Positions 1-8,679 of a DNA stretch of 64,000 nt are shown in pieces. Position numbers and translations under genes: made by a program. Location of the stretch: assembly GCA_937928635.1 (NCBI GenBank), contig CALFWM010000005.1, forward strand, positions 62,001-126,000, in the 5' to 3' direction. The notes below the pieces were generated by a model. It did not search any database. It saw nothing but the letters and a program-made list of their open reading frames with translations, and was not told the origin of the DNA. Numbering within the stretch: the first letter of the stretch is position 1; every line of letters starts with the position of its first letter. This DNA is from an uncultured Sulfitobacter sp. GTDB taxonomy: Bacteria; Pseudomonadota; Alphaproteobacteria; Rhodobacterales; Rhodobacteraceae.

Positions 1-270
1 TTTGCCGTGATGGACGTGCTGCGCTTTGATCTGGGTATTTCAGTGCCCGGTGAGGTGTCGGTTGTTGGCTATGACGATGTGAAACTGGCCGCCTGGGCGA
101 GTTATGATCTGACCACCGTGCGCCAACGTGCCAATGCGATGGTGCGCCAGGCCGTTGATTTTTTGATGACGCGCCTTGATCACAGCGACACGGCCCCGCG
201 CCGGGTCAGCATCGACGGCCCCCTGATTATCCGCGGCTCTGCCCGCAAGCCCAAAGGACAAGCGACATGA
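1..270 (+). CDS. LacI-family transcriptional regulator, C-terminal fragment
   Basis: The reading frame is open from the first base of the window to a TGA at 268-270, so the gene begins upstream and only about 89 C-terminal residues are visible. The segment PGEVSVVGYDDV, followed by a T-T-V-R-Q stretch and a final IIRGS, is the typical end of the periplasmic-binding-protein-like effector domain of LacI/GalR repressors. The DNA-binding helix-turn-helix is not in the window. The stop overlaps the next gene's start (ATGA), so the regulator probably leads and controls the operon that follows. The ligand cannot be deduced. Confidence 0.88.
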   Translation, partial: FAVMDVLRFDLGISVPGEVSVVGYDDVKLAAWASYDLTTVRQRANAMVRQAVDFLMTRLDHSDTAPRRVSIDGPLIIRGSARKPKGQAT

Positions 271-1235
271 AAGGTTTTTCAAACCGGTTCAAGGATTTCC
301 CCGATTACATCATCGGTATCACAAAGGAAATCTGGGAGGAGCGCGGCATCGCGACCCTGCATGAGTATTACAGCAAAGACATCGTTGTACGTTCGCCCGG
401 CTCGGTGGTGATTGGCAATCAGTCGGTGATTGGGGCCACAATGGCCACGCTGGCAGAGTTTCCGGACCGCACGTTGCTGGGCGAGGATGTGATCTGGTCC
501 GGTACGCCGGAGGAGGGGATGCTGTCTTCGCACCGGATCATCACCATGGCGACGCATCTGAACGATGGAATGTACGGCAAGGCCACAAGCAAGCAGCTGC
601 GCTACCGGATTATGGCGGATTGTCATGCGATCAACAATCAGATCAACGATGAATGGTTGATCCGTGATCAGGGGGCGATTGTTGCGCAGATGGGCTGGGA
701 GCCCAAGCAATACGCCGCTGATCTGATCGAGCGCGAAGGCGGGCCGGAGCACTGCGTGCAACCCATGACCCCCGCGATTGACCAGCCCGGCCCCTACAAA
801 GGGCGCGGCAATGACAATGAATGGGGCCAGAAATACGCTGATATCCTGACCCGGATTATGGGCGCGGATATGGCGGTGGTCCCGGCGGAATACGACCGCG
901 CGGTTCAGACCGAATATCCCGGTGGTGTGACGGGCCATAGCCACGGATCAGTCGATCAGTTCTGGATGGGGCTGCGCGCGTCATTCCCCAGTGCCACGTT
1001 CAGCGTTGATCACCAGATTGGCCGGGATGACCCGATGATGCCACCGCGCGCGGCAATCCGTTGGTCCTTGCACGGCAAGCACGAGGGCTGGGGTAGTTTT
1101 GGCACCCCCACGGGCAAGGATGTTTATGTGATGGGGATTTGCCATGCAGAGTTTGGCCCATGGGGCCTGCGGCGGGAATATGCGATTTATGACGAGGCGA
1201 TGATCTGGAAGCAGATTTTGCTGCAAACAGGGTAA
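267..1235 (+). CDS. NTF2-like/SnoaL-like protein, two-domain
   Basis: A 322-residue protein whose start overlaps the LacI-type stop by four bases. It appears to hold two NTF2-like (cone-shaped alpha+beta) domains, roughly residues 10-155 and 185-320. Each has a helical start, a Tyr-containing segment (HEYYSKDIVV, AVQTEYPGGVTG) and a later beta-rich part ending in IWKQIL. NTF2-like proteins are small-molecule binding or isomerase/hydratase scaffolds. It lacks a signal peptide, so it is probably cytosolic. The operon with cupin, PPOX and RraA-like genes suggests a catabolic role, but the substrate is unknown. Confidence 0.72.
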   Translation: MKGFSNRFKDFPDYIIGITKEIWEERGIATLHEYYSKDIVVRSPGSVVIGNQSVIGATMATLAEFPDRTLLGEDVIWSGTPEEGMLSSHRIITMATHLNDGMYGKATSKQLRYRIMADCHAINNQINDEWLIRDQGAIVAQMGWEPKQYAADLIEREGGPEHCVQPMTPAIDQPGPYKGRGNDNEWGQKYADILTRIMGADMAVVPAEYDRAVQTEYPGGVTGHSHGSVDQFWMGLRASFPSATFSVDHQIGRDDPMMPPRAAIRWSLHGKHEGWGSFGTPTGKDVYVMGICHAEFGPWGLRREYAIYDEAMIWKQILLQTG

Positions 1236-1260
1236 CGCTGGATCAAATGGGAAGATAAGG

Positions 1261-1878
1261 ATGACATCTTACGCGGATATCATGTTCACGCCGCAGGTGG
1301 AGGCCGAGCAAGCGGCCATTGGCGCGAAGGGTAAGTTTGCCAGTCGTTATGACGCCAAGCAGGACGAACCCTTGGGGGAAAACGAGGCCGCATTTCTGAC
1401 CTCGCGCACGTCGATCTACATCGCCTCGGTCAACTCAGGTGGTTGGCCCTATATCCAGCATCGGGGCGGCCCTGCGGGGTTCATCAAACTGCTGGACGCG
1501 CATAAAATTGGGTTCGCGGACTATCGCGGCAATCGTCAGTTGATCACAAAGGGCAATTTGAGCACCGAGGACCGCGTGTCGATCTTTGCGATGGATTATG
1601 CCCGCAAGGCGCGTCTGAAGCTGCAAGGGCGTGCCACATTGGTCGATGCGGGACAGCGGCAGGATTTGGTGGATCAGCTTGGCGTGCAAGGCCAAGGCCC
1701 GGTTGAACGTTTCATGACAATCACCCTCACCGCATGGGACTGGAACTGCCCGCAATACATCACGCCGCGTTTTGACACGGCGGAAATGACTGCCCTGATC
1801 GGCCCGGAACTGAGCCGGTTAGAGGCAGAGAATGAAAAGCTAAAGGCCGAACTGGCCGCATTAAGGAACCCGACATGA
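1261..1878 (+). CDS. Pyridoxamine 5'-phosphate oxidase-fold (PPOX) flavoprotein
   Basis: A 205-residue protein. The stretch PYIQHRGGPAGF, then RGNRQLITKGNL and an ARLKLQGRATLV strand, is characteristic of the split-barrel FMN-binding PPOX/PNPOx-like family. About 35 C-terminal residues (SRLEAENEKLKAELAAL) form a short coiled coil that may support oligomerisation. It is not PdxH itself; members of this broad family act as FMN-dependent oxidoreductases. It starts 25 bases after the NTF2-like gene and its stop overlaps the following cupin gene by four bases (ATGA), consistent with one operon. Confidence 0.82.
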   Translation: MTSYADIMFTPQVEAEQAAIGAKGKFASRYDAKQDEPLGENEAAFLTSRTSIYIASVNSGGWPYIQHRGGPAGFIKLLDAHKIGFADYRGNRQLITKGNLSTEDRVSIFAMDYARKARLKLQGRATLVDAGQRQDLVDQLGVQGQGPVERFMTITLTAWDWNCPQYITPRFDTAEMTALIGPELSRLEAENEKLKAELAALRNPT

Positions 1879-2843
1879 CCCCAGCCGAAATGGAAGCCCG
1901 CATCGTTCGTTATGGCGATCTGATCCCCTGCAAAACCGCCTTTATCGACGCACATACGCCCGGCAGTGATCAAAAGGAAAACTTCACCATCATCGGGGGC
2001 GGGGTCAGCGAAAGTGCGGATCAGCATGTGCATATTTCCATCCCGCATGGGTTCAACATTGGCGCGGCAGGCCAGCCGCCCAAGTGTCGCAACTCCATGC
2101 ACAATCACCGCACGGCCGAGGTGTTTTTTGTCCTGAAGGGCCGTTGGCGGTTTTTCTGGGGGGAACATGGCGATGCGGGAGAGGTCACGCTGGAAGAGGG
2201 CGATATCATCAACATCCCCACCAACATCTTTCGTGGGTTTGAGAACATCGGCACCGATTACGGGATGATCATGGCGATCCTTGGCGGGGATGACGCAGGG
2301 GGGGGCGTGATCTGGGCCCCCCATGTGATTGAGGACGCCAAGGCGCATGGGCTGGTGCTGGGCGAGGATGGGAAGCTCTATGACAGCAAACAGGGTGTTA
2401 GCCTGCCCGACGGGGTCAACCCGATGCCCGTGCTAACAGCGGACGAACTGGCAATGGTCGATACACCCACCGCGATGCAGGTGGTCGGTGGCTATGTGCG
2501 CCGCTACCTTGACATGAAAGCGCTGGCGGGAAGCGGGACGCCCTGCAAAGTGATCGGCGCGCGCGGGATCATCCGCGATAAGCCGGGGTTCGAGGTTGAT
2601 CTGGTCACCCGCGAAAGTGCGAGCGACAAAATGCACAAACACGACCGCCCCTCTGTCTTGATGCCGATGAATGGGCATTGGAGAGTGATCTGGGAGGGTG
2701 GCGAGGCGACGCTGGCCCCGGGCGATACCATGTCTGTCCCTGAAAACCTGATGCACAGGGCGGTACCCTCCATGACGGGGGAGGCCTCATTGTATCACGT
2801 TGTGGCAACAGATGATCCGGCTGGCCCCACCTGGACTGGCTGA
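1875..2843 (+). CDS. Double-cupin domain protein
   Basis: A 322-residue bicupin. The first cupin (about residues 65-145) shows MHNHRTAEVFFVLKGRW and EEGDIINIPTNIFRGFENIG. The second (about 240-310) shows MHKHDRPSVLMPMNGHW and APGDTMSVPENLMHRA. Both retain the paired His motif expected for metal binding in cupin dioxygenases or isomerases. Gentisate-dioxygenase-like enzymes share this architecture, but the sequence does not identify a substrate. Its stop and the next start share a base (TGATG), suggesting translational coupling. Confidence 0.82.
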   Translation: MTPAEMEARIVRYGDLIPCKTAFIDAHTPGSDQKENFTIIGGGVSESADQHVHISIPHGFNIGAAGQPPKCRNSMHNHRTAEVFFVLKGRWRFFWGEHGDAGEVTLEEGDIINIPTNIFRGFENIGTDYGMIMAILGGDDAGGGVIWAPHVIEDAKAHGLVLGEDGKLYDSKQGVSLPDGVNPMPVLTADELAMVDTPTAMQVVGGYVRRYLDMKALAGSGTPCKVIGARGIIRDKPGFEVDLVTRESASDKMHKHDRPSVLMPMNGHWRVIWEGGEATLAPGDTMSVPENLMHRAVPSMTGEASLYHVVATDDPAGPTWTG

Positions 2844-3073
2844 TGCAGATCTTTGATGGCCGTAACAATGCGCTCAGCCGCCTGTGGTGCGGTCCCCACG
2901 ATCCTGTGCGCGCCTTTGCGCAGCCATTGGGGCAGGTCAACATCCCCCATGCGGGCGATTTGCCCAATCTGGTGCAGGCCATGGCCGATCATGGCTATCG
3001 CGCGGCGTTGATCGCAAAACCCTGCAATGAAAACTGGCTGACCTTTCTTGCGCGGCACCTGGGAAACCCCTGA
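2843..3073 (+). CDS. Small hypothetical protein
   Basis: A 76-residue reading frame whose ATG overlaps the cupin stop (TGATG) and which ends two bases before the next ATG. That packing is the main argument that it is real. It has no signal peptide or membrane segment and contains two Cys residues. The second half (QAMADHGYRAALIAKPCNENWLTFLARHL) looks helical. I do not recognise a family. It could be a small accessory protein or a remnant of a longer gene. Confidence 0.5.
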   Translation: MQIFDGRNNALSRLWCGPHDPVRAFAQPLGQVNIPHAGDLPNLVQAMADHGYRAALIAKPCNENWLTFLARHLGNP

Positions 3074-3075
3074 GC

Positions 3076-3696
3076 ATGTCGGACCTGCCTGATCCTGCCG
3101 GGTTGCACGCGACCTATCAGCGACAGGCCCAGCGTTTTGACCAGCGGCGCGGGCGTGGTTTGTTTGAGGCGGGATGGCTTTCGCAGTTTGCCGATCTGTT
3201 GCGCCCTGCTGGTCAGGTGCTTGATCTTGGCTGCGGTGCGGGGGACCCTATTGCGCGGTGGTTCATCGAGCGTGGATTTGCCCTGACGGGTATGGATTTT
3301 TCTGAAAATATGCTTGCGCTTGCCCGCGCGCGTTGGCCCGACGGGGATTGGCGGTTGGGCGACATGCGCGCCTTCGACACAGATGAAACATGGGATGGTA
3401 TTTTGGGGTGGAACAGCTTTTTCCACCTGACCCCGGATGAACAGCGCGCTTGCCTGCCGCGTCTTGTGCGCGGCCTCACCCCTGGTGGGGTGCTGATGCT
3501 GACAGTCGGACATTCCCAAGGTGCGGTAGCAGGCACGGTTGGAACTGAACAGGTCTATCATGCCAGCCTGTCCCCCGCTGAATACGCCACATTGCTTGAA
3601 GCCCATCAGATGCACTTGCGCGCCTTTGTGATCGAGGACAAAACCTGTAATGGTCACTCTGTGCTGCTGGCACGCCGCGCGGCTAAGGAAGATTAG
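3076..3696 (+). CDS. Class I SAM-dependent methyltransferase
   Basis: A 206-residue protein with a clear SAM-binding motif I (VLDLGCGAGDPIARW, near residue 50), an acidic motif II (LTGMDFSENMLALAR) and a later FFHLTPDEQ..CLPRLVRGLTPGGVLML segment typical of Rossmann-fold methyltransferases. The substrate is unknown; nothing marks it as a DNA or rRNA enzyme. It sits in the LacI-led operon, two bases after the small hypothetical gene, and ends five bases before the next start. Confidence 0.85.
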   Translation: MSDLPDPAGLHATYQRQAQRFDQRRGRGLFEAGWLSQFADLLRPAGQVLDLGCGAGDPIARWFIERGFALTGMDFSENMLALARARWPDGDWRLGDMRAFDTDETWDGILGWNSFFHLTPDEQRACLPRLVRGLTPGGVLMLTVGHSQGAVAGTVGTEQVYHASLSPAEYATLLEAHQMHLRAFVIEDKTCNGHSVLLARRAAKED

Positions 3697-3700
3697 GCAA

Positions 3701-4246
3701 ATGGGCACATTTTCAGATCAGGTTTTGGCCGGGTTGGGGCCAGACATGAAAATGGGCATAGAAGTCATTGCCCTGATGCATTGGCTGGAGGACGATCAGA
3801 ACAATCTGATGCACTATACGTCTAACACTGTGCCGGTTCTGCCCACGATACCTTTTGCGGACATTGACGCCCTGTGGTCCCATCTGGCCTTTGTGATTGA
3901 CCCTGATCTGTTCACCTACTGGATGGGCCGGGACGATCTGGGCAACACGCTTGTCAGCATTCTGCGCTGCGGCGGGGATGGCAGTCACATTGCCCAGTGG
4001 CGTGATCCTGAGGGGGCAATGAAATACGTCTTTGCCGGGTCTGAGGGCGACGCCTTTGTGCTGGCTGAGAGCAGTCTGGCCTTTGTCCAACTGATCACGA
4101 TGGGCTATGAAAGCATCGAAACCCGCGATGCGCTAACCGAACACCCTGCCGAGATTTGGCAGGAATACCAAGACGGCCTCTGGCCAGACACCCAAACCGC
4201 CAAAATCTGGGTGCGGGGCCAATTTGGGGTTGAACCGCCCATGTGA
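3701..4246 (+). CDS. SUKH/SMI1-KNR4-like protein
   Basis: A 181-residue protein. ATG 3701 is preferred over a longer frame because it follows the previous stop directly and has an AAGGA-type ribosome site. The segment KYVFAGSEGDAFVLAESSLAFVQLITMGYESIE resembles the core of SUKH (SMI1/KNR4) proteins, whose bacterial members include immunity proteins and diverse cytosolic binding domains. No neighbouring toxin gene is visible, so an immunity role is not supported here. It may simply be an operon member with a housekeeping or regulatory role. Confidence 0.6.
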   Translation: MGTFSDQVLAGLGPDMKMGIEVIALMHWLEDDQNNLMHYTSNTVPVLPTIPFADIDALWSHLAFVIDPDLFTYWMGRDDLGNTLVSILRCGGDGSHIAQWRDPEGAMKYVFAGSEGDAFVLAESSLAFVQLITMGYESIETRDALTEHPAEIWQEYQDGLWPDTQTAKIWVRGQFGVEPPM

Positions 4247-4330
4247 GCGCAGACCTGATGCCGCAATATCCTGACGGCGACCCTTTTGAACATTGGGTTG
4301 CTGCGAACACCAAGAATTAAGGACACCGCC

Positions 4331-5458
4331 ATGACCATCAAAACAACCTCCGTCGGCTCCATGCCGCGTCCGCAAGAGGTGGTCGATTTCATCTTTGCCC
4401 GTGAAAATAACACGCCGTTTGAACAAGAGGCGTTTGATGCCTGCATGACGCGGAGTGTCTCGGAAACGGTGCGGCGGCAGGTGCAGGCGGGTGTGGACAT
4501 TGTGAGCGACGGTGAGACCTCCAAAATTTCCTATGCCACATATGTCAAAGACCGCTACACCGGGTTTTCCGGCGACAGCCCGCGCAATGCACCGGCGGAT
4601 CTCAAAAAATTCCCCACGTTTCTGAAACGGCTGGCAGAGGGCGGCGGCACCCCGCAATATGCGCGGCCCATGTGCACCGGTGACGTAAAATCCAAAGGGC
4701 AGGGCGAGCTGGAGAAAGACATCGCCAATCTAAAGAACGCAATGGCCGAACATGGGGCCGAAAGAGGCTTCATGAATGCGGCCTCGCCCGGGGTGATCTC
4801 TTTGTTTTTGCAAAACGATCACTACAAAACGCGCGATGCCTATCTGGCGGCCCTCGCGGATGCGATGAAGGAAGAATATGAAACCATCGTGGCGGCGGGT
4901 CTTGACCTGCAATTGGATTGCCCGGATTTGGCCCTGTCACGCCACATGCTGTTTAATGATCTGAGTGAGGCGGAGTTTCTCAAAATCGCAGACAGCCATG
5001 TGGAGGCACTAAACCACGCCCTGCGCAATGTGCCACAGGACCGCGTGCGCATTCACATCTGCTGGGGCAATTACGAGGGCCCGCATGTCTGCGATATCGG
5101 CATGGAAAAGGTCTTTGATACGCTGATGTCCTCCAAAACGCGCTATGTGCTGTTTGAAACCTCCAATCCGCGCCATGCCCATGAATGGACCGTGTTCCGG
5201 GACCGCAAGGGCGATATCCCTGATGACAAGGTGCTGGTGCCCGGTGTGGTCGATACCACCACCAACTTTGTGGAGCATCCGGAGGTTGTAGCCCAACGCA
5301 TCGAACGCTTTGCAGGGATTGTGGGTAAAGATCGGGTGATTGCCGGATCAGACTGCGGGTTTGGCACCTTTGCCGGGTTTGGCGCGGTGGATCCGGAAAT
5401 TGCCTATGCCAAGATGGAATCCCTGTCTGCGGGCGCAAAACTGGCAAGCGCGCGGTGA
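4331..5458 (+). CDS. Cobalamin-independent methionine synthase (MetE C-terminal)-like methyltransferase
   Basis: A 375-residue protein. ATG 4331 follows AAGGACACCGCC; an in-frame upstream ATG would add an unlikely 15-residue tail. It begins TTSVGSMPRP and contains the zinc-site elements of the MetE catalytic domain: HICWG (H-x-C), a Glu in FETSNPRHAHEW, and a Cys in VIAGSDCGFG. It lacks the N-terminal half of true MetE. Stand-alone proteins like this move methyl groups between small molecules, often in catabolic clusters. Here it lies with cupin and RraA-like genes, suggesting demethylation or methyl salvage of an unidentified substrate. Confidence 0.82.
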   Translation: MTIKTTSVGSMPRPQEVVDFIFARENNTPFEQEAFDACMTRSVSETVRRQVQAGVDIVSDGETSKISYATYVKDRYTGFSGDSPRNAPADLKKFPTFLKRLAEGGGTPQYARPMCTGDVKSKGQGELEKDIANLKNAMAEHGAERGFMNAASPGVISLFLQNDHYKTRDAYLAALADAMKEEYETIVAAGLDLQLDCPDLALSRHMLFNDLSEAEFLKIADSHVEALNHALRNVPQDRVRIHICWGNYEGPHVCDIGMEKVFDTLMSSKTRYVLFETSNPRHAHEWTVFRDRKGDIPDDKVLVPGVVDTTTNFVEHPEVVAQRIERFAGIVGKDRVIAGSDCGFGTFAGFGAVDPEIAYAKMESLSAGAKLASAR

Positions 5459-5883
5459 CAAAGGGGCGTATCCTGCTGCTGTCAGGGTTGTCCGGCAGCG
5501 GCAAAACCACGCTGGCCCGCGCGCCTTGTATGCAAGGCCGCTCGGCGCATCTGCGGGTCGATACAATCGAAAAGGCCATTTGTGAAAGCCAGCTGGCCCC
5601 CAAATGCGCCATCGACGCGGGCTACCGTGTTGCCGGGGCGCAGGCACAGGAACTGGCCGCACTTGGTCTTGATGTGGTCTGTGATGCGGTCAACGCTGAT
5701 GACCGTGGCCGCGCGATCTGGCCTGATCCTGATCTGGTCATCTGGGTGCGCATCCCAGAGGCACTGCGCGCATCGCGGAGCAAGGCACGCGGCTTTCCCG
5801 CATACCCCCACGTCTGGCAAGACTGGCCGCTTGATGTTTTGGAAGTGGACGGCGCAGGTGATGCAACCGCACTGGCCCGCTGA
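5455..5883 (+). CDS. Small AAA-type P-loop kinase-like protein, possibly shortened
   Basis: A 142-residue protein starting at a GTG that overlaps the MetE-like stop. It has a Walker A motif (GLSGSGKTT, residues ~10-18) followed by LRVDTIEKAI and DVVCDAVNADDRGRAIW, typical of small nucleotide-dependent kinase-like ATPases. Relatives I know are around 165-170 residues. The expected segment between the DAVN motif and the lid (KARGFPAYPHVW) seems about 20-25 residues shorter, so this copy may have lost an internal piece yet kept its frame. The substrate is unknown. Confidence 0.68.
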   Translation: MTKGRILLLSGLSGSGKTTLARAPCMQGRSAHLRVDTIEKAICESQLAPKCAIDAGYRVAGAQAQELAALGLDVVCDAVNADDRGRAIWPDPDLVIWVRIPEALRASRSKARGFPAYPHVWQDWPLDVLEVDGAGDATALAR

Positions 5884-5920
5884 AATCTGGAAAATACTCT
5901 AACACACCGTCGGAGGAAAA

Positions 5921-6613
5921 ATGAACGATACCCTGCTGGACCTGCTGAAACGCGTCGATACCCCCACCGTTTGCAACGCCATTGAGGTGGCGCAGGGCAA
6001 GCGCGGCTTTAACGATTTTACCCGTGGCACCATGCAGTGTTCTGCGCCCGGTGAGGCGATGGTTGGCTATGCCCGCACCGCGCGCATTCAGGCCGTGAAC
6101 CCACCAAGCGAGGATGCGGATGTGATCAAGGCCCGCCGCATGGCCTATTACAAATACATGGCCGAGGGCCCGCGCCCCGGTGTGGCTGTCGTGCAGGACA
6201 TGGATGTGCCAAACGCGATTGGGGCCTATTGGGGCGAGATCAACACCAATGTGCACAAATCCTTTGGCTTGTCGGGCGCGTTAACGGATGGGGTCATGCG
6301 CGACTTGGGCGACCTGCCTGAGGGTTTTCCGGTGGTCGCAGGCTCCATCGGGCCGAGCCACGGGTTTGTGCATGTGATCGACTTTGGCCAACCGGTCGAG
6401 GTGATGGGCATGACTGTCACACCCGGCGCGCTTGTGCACGCAGACCGCCATGGCGCGGTGGTGATCCCGAACGATGTGGTGGACGTGCTGGAGGCGGCCA
6501 TTGCGCAGCTGTTCAAATCCGAAAAGGTGGTGCTGGAGGCCACCAAAGACAAGCGCATTGGGTTTGCGGAGTTTGAAGCGGCCTGGGCGGCGTTTGAGGC
6601 ATCCCGGACCTGA
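5921..6613 (+). CDS. RraA-family protein (4-hydroxy-4-methyl-2-oxoglutarate aldolase-like)
   Basis: A 230-residue protein with a GGAGG-like ribosome site six bases before ATG 5921. DTPTVCNAIE near the start, ALTDGVMRDLGDL in the middle (with the Arg-Asp pair that binds substrate and metal) and GALVHADRHGAVVIP are diagnostic of the RraA/HMG-CHA aldolase family. These enzymes either cleave 4-hydroxy-4-carboxy-2-oxoacids from aromatic ring-cleavage pathways or act as RNase E regulators. The operon setting favours the aldolase or decarboxylase role. It is the last gene of the run. Confidence 0.84.
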   Translation: MNDTLLDLLKRVDTPTVCNAIEVAQGKRGFNDFTRGTMQCSAPGEAMVGYARTARIQAVNPPSEDADVIKARRMAYYKYMAEGPRPGVAVVQDMDVPNAIGAYWGEINTNVHKSFGLSGALTDGVMRDLGDLPEGFPVVAGSIGPSHGFVHVIDFGQPVEVMGMTVTPGALVHADRHGAVVIPNDVVDVLEAAIAQLFKSEKVVLEATKDKRIGFAEFEAAWAAFEASRT

Positions 6614-6719
6614 GGGGGCTTGGGGCCTTCTTCAAATGTCTGGTTGGAGGCCAGAGTCCCGACTGTTTTGGCGGACTTTTCAAGCTGTTCAAGTCGCATC
6701 GTGGTGATAGGCTGATCCT

Positions 6720-7208
6720 ATGAGCAAGTGCGTTTTTCATTCCCTTCAAGTCTTAGTGCTTTTGACGACCCCAGCACTAGCTTGCTATCCCGATCCTAAG
6801 TTTTCTTACGATGACGTAAGTTCTCAAGACATTTCGATTGCGACGGCTACAGTAACTTCCGTTGAAGTCGAAAGCTCTGAAACACAATCGTGTTGGCATG
6901 TTCATTATCTCGATGTTCAATATCTCTATGGCGTTGGTGAAAAAGAATTTTCTGTAAAGACTTGTTCTGATGAAGTCTACCAAGTCGAGGCGCTTTCCGA
7001 AGAGTTGGAGGGCCTCGAATATCTGGGGTTTGTGCCAGAAGCGGAAGTTCTTGTAGGGCTTGTAAGTCTCGACCAAGATAACTCCGACTTGAGGTATGCA
7101 ATCCCTTCATGTTGGGGGCCGCTTCATTACAATTTAGGCAAGATGTCTTCCGAAGAACGGGCAGAGCTCCTGAGAGAGCTTGATAACCAAATTGAAAAAA
7201 TTCAATAG
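6720..7208 (+). CDS. Exported hypothetical protein
   Basis: A 162-residue protein with an N-terminal signal sequence (FHSLQVLVLLTTPALA followed by CYPDP). A Cys directly follows the predicted cleavage point, but the lipobox is not canonical. Several Cys residues (SCWHV, KTCSDE, PSCWG) suggest disulfides in the periplasm. The gene is visibly richer in A/T than its neighbours and has no operon partner; it converges on the dehydratase gene. No family was recognised; it may be a recent acquisition. Confidence 0.7.
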   Translation: MSKCVFHSLQVLVLLTTPALACYPDPKFSYDDVSSQDISIATATVTSVEVESSETQSCWHVHYLDVQYLYGVGEKEFSVKTCSDEVYQVEALSEELEGLEYLGFVPEAEVLVGLVSLDQDNSDLRYAIPSCWGPLHYNLGKMSSEERAELLRELDNQIEKIQ

Positions 7209-7240
7209 CCGCTAAGTCCGCTTTGCAGAAATCAACGCCC

Positions 7241-8473
7241 TTAATCTTTCGGCGCGGGCGCACCCCCTTCAAAATTGTTGCCATTCACATAGTCACAAGG
7301 CTCTTCGCGCATTTCCAGATGCAAGTGATCCGAGTTCAGCGGGTTGGCCCGTGCCAGGTCCTCATCCACCTCTATGCCCAGCCCCGGTGCTTTCGGCGCG
7401 CAAATAAATCCGTCTTCCAGCTGAATGCTGTTCTTGATCAGGGCGGCATGAAACGGTGTCTCAATGCTTTCACACATCAGAATGTTCGGGATGGACACGG
7501 CCAGATGCACATTCGCGGCCCATTCCACGGGTCCGGCGTATAAATGCGGGGCCATCTGCGCGTTATAGACCTCGGCCAGCGCCGCGACCTTTTTCATCTC
7601 CCAAATGCCACCTGCACGGCCCAGCGCCGGTTGCAAAATGGTGGCGGCCCCGCTTTGCAAGACGGATGCGAATTCGCCCTTTGTGGTCAACCGCTCGCCT
7701 GTGGCGACGGGGATGCGCACCGCCTGCGCAACTTTGGTCATCTCCGCCACATTGTCCGGCGGAATGGGTTCCTCAAACCACAGCGGTGAATAGGGTTCCA
7801 AGGCTTGCCCCAGACGAATGGCGCCTGCCGTTGAAAACTGCCCATGGGTGCCAAACAGCAGGTCGGCCTTGTCCCCCACAGCCTCTCGAATGGCTTTGCA
7901 AAAGGCAACGGATTGGCTGATGTCCGACATCGCCGGCATATGCCCGCCGCGCAATGTGTAGGGCCCGGCCGGGTCAAATTTGACCGCCGTATAGCCGCGC
8001 GCCACACAATCCGCCGCCGCTTCTGCGGCCATATCGGGCGAGGACCAAAAGGCGCTGAGATCGTGATGAGGCAGGGGATAGAGGTAGGTATAGGCGCGCA
8101 CGCGGTCGTTCATCTTGCCCCCCAGCAAGGCATAAACGGGGCGGTCACGGTCTTTGCCCAGAATATCCCAGCAGGCGATTTCCAGCCCCGAAAACGCGCC
8201 CATTACCGTCAGGTCCGGGCGCTGTGTGAAGCCGCTGGAATAGACGCGGCGGAACATCAGTTCGATATCTTCGGGGTTTTGCCCCTGCATGTGGCGCGCA
8301 AAGATGTCCTCGATGACAGGGCGCATCGCCGCTGGCCCGATGGAGGAGGCATAACACTCCCCCCAACCGACAATCCCTGTGTCCGTGGTGAGTTTGACCA
8401 ATATCCAATACCGCCCGCCCCACCCGGGGGCAGGGGGCGCGGTGATGATCACGTCGAGGTCTTGCAGTTTCAT
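7241..8473 (-). CDS. Mandelate racemase/muconate lactonizing enzyme family (sugar-acid dehydratase-like)
   Basis: A 410-residue enolase-superfamily protein with the N-terminal capping domain (TDTGIVGWGECYA, GAFSGLEIACWDILGK) and the barrel domain. Catalytic and metal elements seen are AVKFDP, WFEEPIPPDN, PVATGERLT and APHLYAGP. These resemble dehydratases of aldonic acids and similar sugar acids. In place of the usual D-x-H-G metal motif it reads FGTHGQF, so the first metal Asp is not where many members have it; a subgroup difference is likely. The substrate is not determined. It is transcribed toward the LacI-led operon. Confidence 0.82.
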   Translation of the reverse strand: MKLQDLDVIITAPPAPGWGGRYWILVKLTTDTGIVGWGECYASSIGPAAMRPVIEDIFARHMQGQNPEDIELMFRRVYSSGFTQRPDLTVMGAFSGLEIACWDILGKDRDRPVYALLGGKMNDRVRAYTYLYPLPHHDLSAFWSSPDMAAEAAADCVARGYTAVKFDPAGPYTLRGGHMPAMSDISQSVAFCKAIREAVGDKADLLFGTHGQFSTAGAIRLGQALEPYSPLWFEEPIPPDNVAEMTKVAQAVRIPVATGERLTTKGEFASVLQSGAATILQPALGRAGGIWEMKKVAALAEVYNAQMAPHLYAGPVEWAANVHLAVSIPNILMCESIETPFHAALIKNSIQLEDGFICAPKAPGLGIEVDEDLARANPLNSDHLHLEMREEPCDYVNGNNFEGGAPAPKD

Positions 8474-8679
8474 GGGGGGCGCTCGCTTGGTGGCTTTCCC
8501 TCAAAGTGTCGCGCCCTGCCGTTGGAGGCAAGGGGAATGCTGTGAGGCGGTGTGGTGGAGGGGCGCTTGGCGGGACGAAGCGCCAATTCGCTGCGGATGC
8601 GCCAAAGGCAGCTTCCGAATTCCACCGAGAGACAGCACGCAATACCAACATAGAAGGACCAGTTCGCAAAAAACTCGGC

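Noticed and set aside
3701..4246. Toxin-immunity locus
   Set aside because: SUKH-like proteins can be immunity proteins, but there is no nearby toxin and the gene is embedded in a metabolic operon.
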